In this document: one piece after another, positions 46,699 to 57,998 of the stretch
Layout of the letters: every line of letters begins with the position of its first letter
Numbering within the stretch: the stretch's first letter is position 1
NCBI GenBank assembly: GCA_963853835.1
Contig: OY970834.1
Location: 42,997,257 to 43,061,256 of the forward strand
DNA length: 64,000 bases
Direction of reading: 5' to 3'
From: Calendula officinalis
Taxonomy: Eukaryota; Streptophyta; Magnoliopsida; Asterales; Asteraceae
Translations under genes and position numbers: made by a program
The notes under the pieces: generated by a model
Told to the model about the DNA's origin: nothing
The model's database searches: none
Seen by the model: the letters and a program-made list of their open reading frames with translations, nothing else

Positions 46699-47396
46699 GG
46701 GTTTCTCTAACGTATGCACCTGGGGCATACGATAACAGCATTCAATGAAGCAGTAATTTCCTAATATATATTGAATAACATTAATGAACTCTAACTCCTA
46801 CCATTTAAGAAGATGAATTTAATACGGTTTTATGTTTAAAAGGAAACTAGCAGGGTACCCGCGCAATGCGGCGGCGGGTACCCAGAAACTATATTTCGTG
46901 GCGAGCAAGTGTTGTTCGTTTACACGGTTTTTCCAACAATAATTGCGCAAATGAATGATTTTTTCCGTCTTTAAAAATTGCAATTAGTAATCATTATCAT
47001 CTAGAACATAATAATACATTCAAGTTAACCAACTAACTTAAGGATTATAATTAAAGAATATGTGAGCACACAAACAAATACCTTGATCATGGAAAGTTCG
47101 ATACAATATGTTTTCTATTTAAAGTTGGTTGTTTATTTGTTCTAAAATAAATTGTCATTTAAAGCAATTGGTTAACACACAGTCAGATTTCACAAGAGGT
47201 CTTGTGTTCGAATCATGGAAGCAACACTTTTTTATTTTTGTGGTGTTGAAGAAGTTACTAAAAGTGGAAATGTCTTTAAGTTTAAGTTTAAGGAGTTGCT
47301 ATGTTTAGTAGTCTTAAATGCTTTATAGATAGTATAGATTACTGCTTCATTGAATGTTGTTATCGTATGCCCCAAGGGCATACATTAGAAAAACCC
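46699..47396. mobile_element. Mutator-like MITE split by a Helitron
   Basis: Ends GGGTTTCTCTAACGTATGC and GCATACATTAGAAAAACCC are inverted repeats about 58 bp long, both containing GGGGCATACGATAACA. A perfect 9-bp duplication, TTTTGTTAA, flanks them (46690-46698 and 47397-47405). Removing the Helitron at 46847-47338 leaves a 206-bp element. The Helitron sits exactly at the inner edge of the right-hand repeat. Confidence 0.85.
46847..47338 (-). mobile_element. Short non-autonomous Helitron, 492 bp
   Basis: On the - strand it starts TCTATACTATCTATAAAGCA after an A and ends with a hairpin (46854-46883, GGGTACCCGC...GCGGGTACCC) and CTAG followed by T. Its last 130 bp match the 3' end of the Helitron at 26914-29951. 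A tRNA-like module lies at 47158-47222 (GCAATTGGTTAACACACAG, then GTCTTGTGTTCGAATC). Confidence 0.85.
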
Positions 47397-47408
47397 TTTT
47401 GTTAATTC

Positions 47409-47722
47409 TAGGGGTGAGCAATTGGACCGAAAATACCGAATCGAAAAACAACCGAAACTGAATCGAACCGAAACCGAAAATACGCAATCGTTTCGATTTC
47501 GATTTTAAAAATTCATTATTTCTGGTTACGGTTTTATGAGTTTAGATTCGGTTCGGTCCTCTGATAGGATGAACATTCAGGCTAAAAATACCGAACCGAA
47601 ACTGGACCGAACCAAAACCGAAAACATGTAATCGGTTTGGTTTCGATTTTAAAAATTCATCATTTTCGATTTTGGTTATATCGGTTTCGGTTCGGTTTCT
47701 AGATCGTGTTCACCCTTAGTTA
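47409..47722. repeat. MITE-like repeat rich in AACCGAA/TTCGGTT
   Basis: GGGGTGAGCAATTGGACCGA at the left and TAGATCGTGTTCACCC at the right form imperfect inverted ends. Inside, AACCGAAACCGAAAA and TTTTCGATTTTGGTT-type tracts are repeated in two halves. A related, degraded copy lies at 59460-59700 and a possible one at 61018-61310. Confidence 0.6.
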
Positions 47723-49065
47723 ATTCCCACCCAAAATTAGCTATTATTGTGATTATCCCTATAAAATGAAATATGTTACTATCTTTAAGATAAATCGATC
47801 ACCTTCCGAGCATCAACACACTTGCTTGAGGATTCGTTCCCGGATTACGTATAGTTGATCCATCGATAAATCGAAGCGAATTCACACCAAAAACCCTATA
47901 ATCGTCATCAACTACTTTCCCGACATGACACCCGCCATGATAATGCCAAATACTCGCTACGGTATCCTTGCAATATTGTTCCAATGATGAACTTTTATTA
48001 CCATGTACAATTAAGTTATAAGGTAGTTTCATGTTAAGATCGAGAATATCTTGGTCCGTCATATTGGCATACTTGTATTTTGAGAATGCTTTTGAATTGA
48101 CGGCTTTAAGAATGGTTTTAATCCCGTTTACACATTTTTGCAAGTCCTCGGGTTCGATGAAGTAGTTGAATGTTACCGATGGGTTGTCATATGGATTACA
48201 ATTTTCAATCTTTAGCTCGCCCTTAGACAGAGGGCCCTTTACTTTCTCGAATACAAATCCACCCATCTGAAACAAGTATATTGACTCGGTTTATTAGGAA
48301 AAATTGTAACTAAATAGTAACTAACTGATGAGTCGGAATTAGTCAACTCGAACCCCAAACATATTTAAACCATGGTAACCCAAATCTGGCGCATTTGACC
48401 TATATAACTTATCTGGTTGGTGGGTCAAATGAGTTAGCGGATCAAAAATAAAAAATGGACCCAAATCAAAAATAAAAAATGGACCAAATATAATGGTAAT
48501 CTTGAGGAACTGAAAAGCCAAAAAAAATTCAGAGATGTTTTAAGCGGAGCTTAGAAAATTATATGGTATTTTATCATTTTCAAAAAAATGTTTTTTTTAT
48601 AAAACTAAACGAGATGGCGGATCGACCTGTTTATACATAAGCCAACCCGAACACTACCCAACTTATATACAAGTTGTATGAGTCGACATGTTTTTTTTAT
48701 AGGAATCCATTTAAGATCAACCCAAACCAAATTATGTTCGTGTCAAGAATTGCCCCACTAATGAAAAGTAGTAATTCGATACAAAGAATGTAGATACCTC
48801 ATAGGTAAACCCTTGATATGCCGAAAGATTTGCAAGGATAAAATTAAAGCCACCAGCTGCCTCAATATAGCTACCAAATTGAGTAATTCCAACAACTTGA
48901 ACTATCGATGGCTCGACACGAACGGGAGAAGGGATGAAGAGTACGTTTAGCGGGTTATCGGCCATCTCTTTACCGACAAATGGTTGGTCAAGAACAACTT
49001 TGATGTTATGTGCATGAAGTTGTTCTTTTGGACCAATGCCACTCAACATTAAAAGTTGGGGAGTT

Positions 49066-52000
49066 CCTAGTATTAGGGTTTAATAATCAACACCCTTAAT
49101 GGTGTGTGATATGTTTCATTGATGTATTTATACATAATTACAAGAGATCAATACTAACAATATACCCTATAAACAAGGTAGGGATATATTCTATAAAATA
49201 CAATTGATACATTTAAATTAAGTCAAGGATTTAACCAAATCCATGACATACGTTATTACCCTCCCTCAAGCCAAGTGGAGGTGGACCAACACGAAGCTTG
49301 GATCGAAAAGACTCAAATAGAGGTCTTGGTAAGCTCTTGGTAAAAATGTCCGCAAGTTGTAGGTGAGTGGAGACAAATTTCGTGTGAAGCTTCCCGGAAA
49401 GAACAAGCTCACGTACAAAATGATAATCAATGTCAATGTGCTTAGCACGTTTATGAGCAACGGGATTTTGACTCAAGAAAAGAGCACTTTTATTGTCACA
49501 TAATATAGTTGGGCGAGATGCGGGTAAGATCAGTAATTCTCTTAGAAGATGAGTGATCCAAATTACCTCTGCAGCAGTATTTGCTAAAGCCCGATACTCG
49601 GATTCACAGCTTGATCGTGACACTGTGGGTTGTTTCTTAGCACTCCAAGAAACCAAATTTCCACCAAGAAAAATAGAGTACCCATATGTGGAACGCCGAG
49701 TTTCAATACATCTAGCTCAATCGGCATCAGAGTATCCTAAAATGTGCGGAGCCGGAGCATGTAGAAACGTAAGGCCATAACTAATTGTACCTTTAACATA
49801 CCGAAGGATACGTTTAACTGCTTGAAAGTGATCTTGAGTGGGTGCATGTAGAAATTGACTAACTTGATTAACCGCATACGACAAATCCGGACGTGTGATG
49901 GTGAGATATTGTAATGCACCAACCAATGATCGGTAGTGTGTGGGATCCGAGTAGGGAGCCCACTGAGTCGTAAAATATGTAGATGTGGAGAGTGGTGTTG
50001 ACGCGGGTTTGGCTTCAAGGAGTTTGGCCCGGGCAAGTATGTCGTGAGCATACTTGGATTGATTCAAAAAAAGACCCGAATCAATATAGGATACCTCAAG
50101 ACCAAGGAAATAATTCAACTTTCCAAGATCGGTGATTGAGAATTCTTTGTTGAGTCTAGCAATAAAGTTACGAATGGTTGAGGTATCATTACCGGTAAGA
50201 ATAATATCATCCACATAAACGAGAAGATACATTACACTCTTGTCTCGTTTAAATACAAAAAGCGATGTATCGGCTCGACTACACGAAAACCCAATACTTA
50301 TTAAGAATGAACTCAAGCGTTGAAACCAAGCTCGAGGTGCTTGTTTTAAGCCATATAACGCCTTTTTTAGACGACAAACATGATTAGGCAAAGTGGCGTC
50401 AACAAATCCGGGTGGTTGCTCCATAAACACCGTGTCACTAAGATTGCCATTTAAGAAAGCATTCTTCACATCTAATTGATGAAGTGGCCATTTGTGCAAA
50501 ACGGCTAGTGAGAGCACAATGCGGACCGTAGATGCTTTAACAACTGGGCTAAAAGTTGCATTATAATCAAGGCCTGGTATTTGAGTAAAGCCTTGGGCAA
50601 CTAGACGTGCTTTGAAACGATCAATGGTACCATCAGAGTGAAATTTAGTACGAAACACCTATTTTGAACCAACTACATTTGAGGTGGATGGTCGAGGAAC
50701 AAGTTCCCATGTAGCATTAGATTTGAGAGCATGCATTTCTTCACACATTGCAGCATACCATTTTGGGTGTTTAGCTGCCGATTTAAACCCGCGGGGCTCT
50801 TTTGAGGCAAAGAGAGCTCGATGAAGACCTGAAGATAGATAAGATAAATCAACGATATGTCGCGGTGTGTAAATACCATTCTTTGATCTTGTAGTCATCG
50901 GATGAGTTGGAGCAGCCGCGACAGCAGGAACCGGAGGCGGAGGAGGTGCGGCAGCAGCTGCAGCAGGTAAATCAGGGGCTGCAGCAGGTAAAACAGTAGC
51001 ATCAGGCTGTTCAGTGGGCAGCTGCGTAGGGGGGTGATCACTGCAGAGATCGCACGGGTTCGAGACTGTAGGCTGCGGAGCATCTGAATTGGAGGTAGAA
51101 TTGTCCGACAGGTTCGGGACTGCAGGGGTGAGTGGAGATGCTCCATCACAGTATGTTGAGATGAACATGTTGGCTGTTGTCATGGTAGATTTGTTATCTG
51201 CAAAAGGAAACAATGATTCATCGAATTGAGCATGACAAGTTGTGTAAACGCGTCCCGTTGACACGTCCAAGCACCGATAGCCCTTATATTGTGAATTATA
51301 GCCAATAAACACGCAAGCCTTGCTGCGTGGAGAAAGTTTGTGTGAAGCATAATCTCGTAGATACGGATAGACACAACTACCAAAAACCCGAAAATTGGCA
51401 TAGTTAGGCACGGTGGAGAAGAGAAGCTCATATGGAGACTTATTCTCTAACAATGATGTTGGCAATCGATTTATGATGTAAGTAGCGGAGCTGAAAGCAT
51501 CAAACCATAAATTAGCCGGAACATTTGCGTTAAACATCATAGCAAGGCCCGTTTCGGTAATGTGACGATGTTTTCGTTCGGCACGAGCATTCTGTTGCGG
51601 AGTATATGGGCATGACATGCGATGATGAGTGCCATTATTTGAAAGTAATGCCCGTATCCGATCATTAACAAACTCAGTACCACCATCTGACTGAAATGTC
51701 TTAACCTTGCAAGAAAATTGCGTTTGCACAAGATTAAGAAAAGCCGTAAAAACAACAAAAAAAATCTGATTTAACAAACTTCGTTGGAGGAGGTGTGTCC
51801 GAGCGTCTCAGCCATCGCCTCTTCGGAGAGGGACGCTTGTATGAGAATGAGGGCACGTTGATCAGCGGCTAGCCACTTGGTGTACTCCGGATTAGGGCCA
51901 GAAACACCATCGACCGTAATGGTGGCAACCGGTGATGCAATACTTCCATCAACATAACCAGTGAGATTCTGGTAAGTTAATAGTGGGAGTAATTGATTTT

Positions 52001-52531
52001 TCCAAATCAAATAGTTTGTAGAGGAGAGCTTAATAGTAAGCATATGTAATATTGTGGCAAGAGGAAGGGGAGAATCATGGCTTTCGGATGTAGACATGGT
52101 TGAATGCTTGGTTGTTTTAATAATGAAAATAAATAAAAGAAAGGAAGAATATTATTGGTTGGTAAACAATGGCTGCCAACATAAACTAATTCGTGATATG
52201 TAGAAAAATAAATCAAAGGAAGCACGCAATTCAAGAAGAATAAAAAGAAGGCAGTAAGCTATCTCTTATTCGACGAAGAAATTGCGGAGGAAAGATGGAG
52301 AGGGTAGGGTACGACCAGGAATTGTTAGGCTGATACCATATTAGGGTTTAATAATCAACACCCTTAATGGTGTGTGATATGTTTCATTGATGTATTTATA
52401 CATAATTACAAGAGATCAATACTAACAATATACCCTATAAACAAGGTAGGGATATATTCTATAAAATACAATTGATACATTTAAATTAAGTCAAGGATTT
52501 AACCAAATCCATGACATACGTTATTACCTAG
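49066..52531 (-). mobile_element. Ty1/copia LTR retrotransposon, 3.46 kb, young and defective
   Basis: Two 188-bp LTRs (49071-49258 and 52339-52526) look identical base for base. A 5-bp target duplication, CCTAG, flanks them (49066-49070, 52527-52531). On the - strand the primer-binding site TGGTATCAG (52338-52330) follows the 5' LTR and suits initiator tRNA-Met; a polypurine tract (GAGGGAGGG, just above 49258) precedes the 3' LTR. The LTRs begin TA and end TA on the - strand, not the usual TG...CA. The interior is only 3.1 kb, with a large deletion in gag-protease-integrase. Confidence 0.95.
49231..52097 (-). pseudogene. Copia gag-pol remnant
   Basis: In order on the - strand: a gag N-terminus (52097-51771, LSSTNYLIWKNQLLPLLTYQ), a jump directly into the middle of integrase (from 51777, FQSDGGTEFVN, then CPYTPQQNARAERKHRHI), reverse transcriptase (50658-49717, with KARLVAQGFTQIPGLDY and catalytic LLVYVDDIILTGND), and RNase H (49656 onward, SWSAKKQPTVSRSSCESEYR, DIDYHFVRELV). 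Missing are the rest of gag with its zinc knuckle, protease, and the integrase N-terminus. Two codons that should be Trp are stops: TAG at 50659-50661 before VFRTKF and TGA at 49717-49719 after SDAD. Confidence 0.85.
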
Positions 52532-52644
52532 AGCACCAGCACATAGTATGATTTCGTCGTTTTCCCTGCCTTTCAGATATGCCCAATGCTTTTTCCCTAA
52601 TGAATCTTCAAACACTACTCCATAAGCAGTTGGTCTTGATCTTC

Positions 52645-53753
52645 CTGTAATAGATTAATTAGTAAAATAACTGTAAAAATAATTGGAACGTTGGCATAAA
52701 TAAGATTTTGACACTTTTAGTAACCATTTTTACTTCCAATGGTTATTTTTGTAACTTCGGTGACACTTTTTACGTGTCACTAACATTTTTGGTATATTGA
52801 TGACTTTTAACAAGAGTAATTTACACCAATTGGCTTCACCAATAATTCTTTAGTTTCAAAAATTATAATGATAGTGATGCAGGCCCAATAGAAGAACGGA
52901 CCATTTTGTTTCTTGAGATCTACGATCGTGTGAGAAAGGGGCTATGGTAAAAAGGGCATAACTTTCAGCTCGGGTCTCCATTTCAGGCCCACGAGTAACC
53001 AAATCGAAGCTCGAGACGAGGACTACGACATGATAAACAGCCGTAGGCGGTTTAACCAACTTCCCGGCCCAAAAACGCTTTTTTTGGACACTTTATTTGC
53101 ATTTTAGTGTTTTTTCTTTAATTTTGCAAACTTCGTTTAGACCCAGTTTTCGGCCCGTTTGTCGTTTTAGGCCCATTCGAAAATCTGGACCATATTTAAA
53201 GTGTATTTTGTCATTTGGAATAAGAAGTTGATGAATTTGCAAACTTTGAGTTTTCTCTCCCGAAATTGTGTTCTTCGTGTTAGAACAACTTTTGAAGACC
53301 AATTCACGGTATTCTTTTGAATCAACATGTTTTGTGTTAAATTAATCCGGTATTCATTTGAATCAACGGATCCTAATCTTTTCTATCTTTTCAGTTCTAC
53401 ATCAGATAGTCTTTGTTTCTGCAAAGGTTTTACACCTGTGATCCTTTTAATCAAACGATGTTAGAATTTTGTATTAAGTCCCCCATGTGCAATGCACATG
53501 AGGGTATTTCCCATTGATAAAATTTGATATAAACCATAAGAATGATTGTGTCACCCAGAAGACATTTTTTTTCGGGGGTGATTTTTACACCATAATTTTT
53601 ATTGTATGTACCACAATCATTGCTTAATTAATTAATTGTACCATTTGCTGTGAAACTTATATTGTGTAGTGTAGGCATTAAAAATTGTAGCCTAGAAATG
53701 AATTCTTATTTTCTGTATAGCATATAATATTTAATTAGTAATTAAGTCCGTAC
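52645..53753 (-). other. Intron of the oxidoreductase pseudogene
   Basis: About 1.1 kb with no gene. A palindrome, ATGTGCAATGCACAT, lies near 53486 but without Helitron ends. The stretch 52870-53300 is less AT-rich and may be an unrecognised transposon remnant. Confidence 0.4.
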
Positions 53754-54392
53754 CTATGGTTTTAAATAAGATTTTGTGAACTGTTGCATGTAGAAAAAGA
53801 GACAACTCTTCTCCATTTGCATATTGTAGCAAATCCACAGCCGTATGTCGCACCCCATTTTTATCAAAAATAGTACCAACTTTAGTACCAATTTTATGCT
53901 CATAACTAAACCCGTTGTCCGGTTTGACCCCACCTTCCACCAACGCACCCCGAACCGCCGATTGCCATTTCCTCACAACCGGTTCAAAAACCATCACTTT
54001 TTCCACCCATTCATAAGAATCTTGAACCAAATCACCATCCATCAATCTAGCTTCCGTGTTGAATCCATCTTCACCGCGGGAGTAAAAACCCGCATTAATC
54101 GATGTACCGCCACCCAAAACACGAGGTCGGGAATTTATAACACCTTGTGTAATAAATTGTTGAGATGGAGAATCTTGTGATGTGTCTAAGAAATAGGAAC
54201 CGAAATTGGTTACGTTAGTTATGTTGGGATTTCCGTAAGGTGAGCCACCGCGTTCGAGTAACAGAACCGATTAGTTTTCAGATAAGGTGGCGGCCAATGG
54301 GATTCCCGCAGTGCCGCCTCCGATGATGACGTAATCAAAGAATGAAACCCTAGGAGCTTGTGTTGCTTCATGCATGAAGGTGTAGTTTGGAG

Positions 54393-55251
54393 CTAAAGGC
54401 ATAGGCGAACACACAAAATTAATCACATCGAAAAAAAGTACAAGTATTTTTTTTTAACGACAAGTTAGTAAGTTCATGGTTCGACATATACAGTGACATC
54501 TAAGTAGGCAGTATGCAATCCTGGAACATATCTCCTTTTTTTGTGAATAAACCCCACCACTTTTTCTCTCCTAAAAAATGCCTCCAACAAGTTTTGAACC
54601 CAAGACCTCTTGAAGGTAAACTCCTCAAGGCAATCCTTAGTGGCCAATTGATCTAGACCAATTGATTGTAAAAAATTACAAGTTATAATACTAAAAATCA
54701 GTAATATTATGAACAGCTGTGGACTTTGGAAAAAAAATGAGGGGTATTATATGTTGAATATTTTTTTTCTCAGGTAATCACCTATATTAAGAAATAAATT
54801 TAAAAAAAAATTAAAACCATTTAATATTATTCTAAGGGGTTGTATGAGCTTCTACACAGTAATTCTACATATAATGCAATAAAAAGTTGTGAAAATTGAT
54901 TTTTGATTTTATTGCAACATCATTTTCCGTTAAAGTGTCCGTAAATCTACAACTATAGCTTTCTACCCACACTTTTTTGAAATCCCGTATACGGTGACAC
55001 CTTTTATTGTGTCACTAAACCACACTTTCTTTATAATGTCTCCATTATGTACTCCCAATGCCAAAAAAAACATTTAGCCTAACCATATTAAAACCAATTA
55101 AGAGGTTGTGTATTCAAGTCATAATTAACACAGACAAATGTTGTCGGTGAGTCTTTGTCGTTAAAAAAACAAAGAAAACATGAGCACACGGTTTTATTAA
55201 TATATATACAAGTAAATTAGCAGATAGATAAATGATTAAGAATGTGCATAC
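54393..55251 (-). other. First intron of the oxidoreductase pseudogene
   Basis: The intron contains a dispersed tRNA-like repeat at about 54460-54665 that is similar to 31735-31925. The rest is AT-rich with nothing recognised. Confidence 0.45.
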
Positions 55252-55462
55252 GTAATTCGGCAACACCAAAATCAAGTAACAAAGGAATGGTAACGAGAGC
55301 AGCCTCGACGGTTTGCCATGATTTGTGAACTATCATGTTCCGCTGATAAAGATATATCTATCTTTGTAATTGTCTATATATCGAAAACTCGAGATTGCCT
55401 TAATTTCTTGGTGTTTTTTTGTATATTATGATAAGGAAAAGAAATTAAACTGAACTTATATA

Positions 55463-55775
55463 CTTCCTCCGATTCAAAATAAGTGATACACTTTCCTTTT
55501 TGGGGTGTATCAAAATAAGTGATACACTTTGAAAATTTACCTTATTTGGCAAAAAATAATGGGACCCACACCCACTAACTATCTACTTTAACAAAGTGAA
55601 AAGACCCCTTTACCCTTACTTTTACTTTTAAACATCATTAACTCCACTTTATTCAAAAAATGTGAGACTCATTTCCCACTAACCATCTAATTAATCTAAT
55701 TTAAACATAATTATAAACTTTTGCCTCAAAATCCGTGAAATCCAAAGTGTATCACTTATTTTGAATCGGAGGAAG
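55463..55775 (-). mobile_element. Stowaway-like MITE, copy E
   Basis: Ends CTTCCTCCGATTCAAAATAA and complement, flanked by TA (55461-55462, 55776-55777). Same orientation as copy D. It lies about 130 bp upstream of the oxidoreductase start codon, in its former promoter region. Confidence 0.9.
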
Positions 55776-56252
55776 TATATAAGCTTGAGGTGAAAATAGA
55801 GTATCAGCAAGCGGGAGATCGATAATATTCAATCTATGACCCAGTATGCCTTTAGACCTTTAAGATATCATTATTGTTACGTAACCAAAAATTGACATTA
55901 GTATACGTTACCATAATTTGATCAGGTCCACGTACTTGATGTATTCAATCCCATTAGAATGCTATAATAGTTTGAAGATTTCTTGTAGGAATATTTTATA
56001 ATCCGACAAAAATAGGATGATATACCATTTCACCCACCTACTCCCCTTACCTCCCTTTTTTTTAATTTTTTTTAATATTTAAAAAAACTAGAGTATTTTT
56101 ATTAATTTTTAAAATGAAACCGTATATCAAAAAGAAGAAACTTTGATCTATCAGTAAGGTATTTACTCTCATTCTTGTAATTAAGATTCGTATATTATAG
56201 TGAACATAGATGATATTTTAATTTGTCTTTAATAAATTACATTTAGTAATTA
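55776..56252. other. Intergenic stretch with a decayed SINE-like segment
   Basis: Nothing was recognised except a decayed tRNA-like segment at 56143-56220 resembling 11455-11530. Confidence 0.35.
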
Positions 56253-56519
56253 CTCCCTTCGTCCCACAAAAAACTTTTCATTTCACTTTAGCACAAGTTT
56301 TAAAGTAATAGTTAGTGGTGAGGTCATTGGTAATAATTTTGATTAAAATATAAGATTGGTTTGGAGAGAGAAAGATAGTTATAGTGGATAATTAGTAGTG
56401 GAGTCCTTAGTAATAATAGTATTTTATTATGTGGAACCCATCACATGTATGAAGTGGGAAATTTTTTGTGAGACAAAAATTTAGAGTGAAATGAGAAATT
56501 TTTTGTGTGACATATGGAC
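56253..56519. mobile_element. Second Stowaway-like family member, 267 bp
   Basis: Left end CTCCCTTCGTCCCACAAAAA and right end TTTTTTGTGTGACATATGGAC are inverted, with TA at both sides (56251-56252, 56520-56521). The subterminal AACTTTTCATTTCACTTTA is mirrored by TAGAGTGAAATGAGAAATT. It is a different family from copies A-G. Confidence 0.7.
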
Positions 56520-57998
56520 TATAAGATAAAAAGTCCATCACACTCAAAAAGGTTTATTTTGAATAACGTGTAATTTACTCTTAATTAATAAAAAACATGT
56601 CTTATTAATATACTAATATTTTAAAGAATATTAGCAAGAATAATATAAAAAGCACTATTTAGTATTGTCAAATTACAAATATTACAATAACAAAATGTTT
56701 TTTAAGATATTAATTTATTAATTTTTATTGTGACGCTGGATTAATCATACTTCGTAATTACACTTAACTAGTCAATTAAAGTCGAATACATCAGTTTGGA
56801 AAAAAGAGTTCTATTGCTTCTTTTTTTTTTCTAGTCTTCATAGCTTTCACGAAAGCAGGGTGTATTTCTTTTCCACGACTTAGATGCAACACATGATTGA
56901 AATTTACTAATCTATAGTTTACGTAACAAATACTTTTTCAAATCACTATCAAAGCTACAAAAGGATAAATACAGGTTATCAATTAAAAGATAAAAAGTAA
57001 AACTAAAATTAAGAACGAAGTTAAATTAAAATATATAAATATACAATAAGAATGTACCGGATTGCAAGACATTAAATAATCTAGTGTGAAACGGGTTGTC
57101 TTTGAGGTGCGACCGTACATGAATCATGCTTTAGAAGAGGCCCAATTTTTATATACAATTGTATCTTTATAATAGTAAAATTTCAAGCCCACTTAGTAAT
57201 TTAATAGAAAAAAAAAAATTTAGAAAGTCTAAATTTTTATATATATCTTGTATTTGGGGGGTTCGATTTTGTCTATTCGCACGGGACCTTCAGAATTTCA
57301 GAGACTCGCCCGTAGTAAACTCTATCATAAAAGTGTTTAATCACTTAAAAGTCTTTAACCATAAGTTAACGAAACTTCTGAGCAGATTAGACTCCTATAT
57401 TTAATTTTTTAAAAGTATTTTTGTTTATGACATGGTTCCCTGGGTGGTCAAGCTTGATTTACGCAACTAAACTGTTGCTATAATCGTTCCCGAACCTTCA
57501 CTCATTATCTCGTAAATGTTTAAACTCATGATTATACAATATTGAGCTACATGAGTATTGAGTATGACCAAGTGTACCATTACACGGTGCAACATGAGTA
57601 TTGAGAGTATTGACTTTGACCAAAACGTCTTACACGGTGCAACCATTACACGGTTTCAGAAAATGAACATTTTGACTTTAAAGACACAAGATAGATACAA
57701 AAGTATAGTTTAGTCTTTGACCTTAATATCATAATTTAATATCTGATAGTCCATTTGACCATAATAGTCAAAGTGTACATCTTTTCCTTCAATTTTACAG
57801 GAGCATTAGGGCAGTAAAGTCATTTCCACCTGCTTTATCTACCTTCCCCTGAATGCAAAATAAACGAATTGTTTGATTAAATAAGATTATTTAAATCATA
57901 AATGTAACCAAAAAACGAAATTAATTACCTTGGCTGCCCATAGACATTTGTGTCTGAATATGATTACATCTGCATCTAATCCAGTTGATTTGAATCTT
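56520..57998. other. Intergenic region downstream of the CHX gene
   Basis: No gene is supported. It includes the 3' flank of the CHX gene. A repeated motif region at about 57570-57700 has three copies of ACACGGTGCAAC-like sequence and ACACAAGATAGATAC, which recurs at the far right of the window. Confidence 0.4.

Larger units (their letters stand above)
47799..55336 (-). pseudogene. (R)-mandelonitrile lyase-like GMC oxidoreductase, disrupted
   Basis: Four exons on the - strand: 55336-55252, 54392-53754, 52644-48798 (interrupted by a copia element) and 48266-47799. Without the insertion they sum to 1578 nt, 525 residues, full family length. The protein is an FAD-dependent GMC-fold enzyme: FAD motif DYVIIGGGTAGIPLAATLSE, GGGTSINAGFYSRG, CAGALGTPQLLMLSGIGP, active-site region WHYHGGCHVGKVV, and C-terminal NPGTNPQASVL. 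Relatives include mandelonitrile lyases and HOTHEAD-type proteins; the substrate cannot be read from sequence. Two lesions are visible: a copia retrotransposon in exon three at the codon for Gly in CAGALG, and a TAA stop (complement of 54271-54273) in exon two between LSEN and SVLLLERGG. All other exon joins keep the frame, so inactivation appears recent. Confidence 0.88.

Noticed and set aside
47158..47222. Candidate tRNA gene
   Set aside because: A B-box-like GTTCGAATC and A-box-like segment exist, but arms do not pair well, and it lies within a Helitron; treated as a tRNA-like repeat.
53470..53500. Palindrome around ATGTGCAATGCACAT, like a Helitron 3' hairpin
   Set aside because: No CTAG (or CTRR) end follows on either strand and no matching TC start was found.
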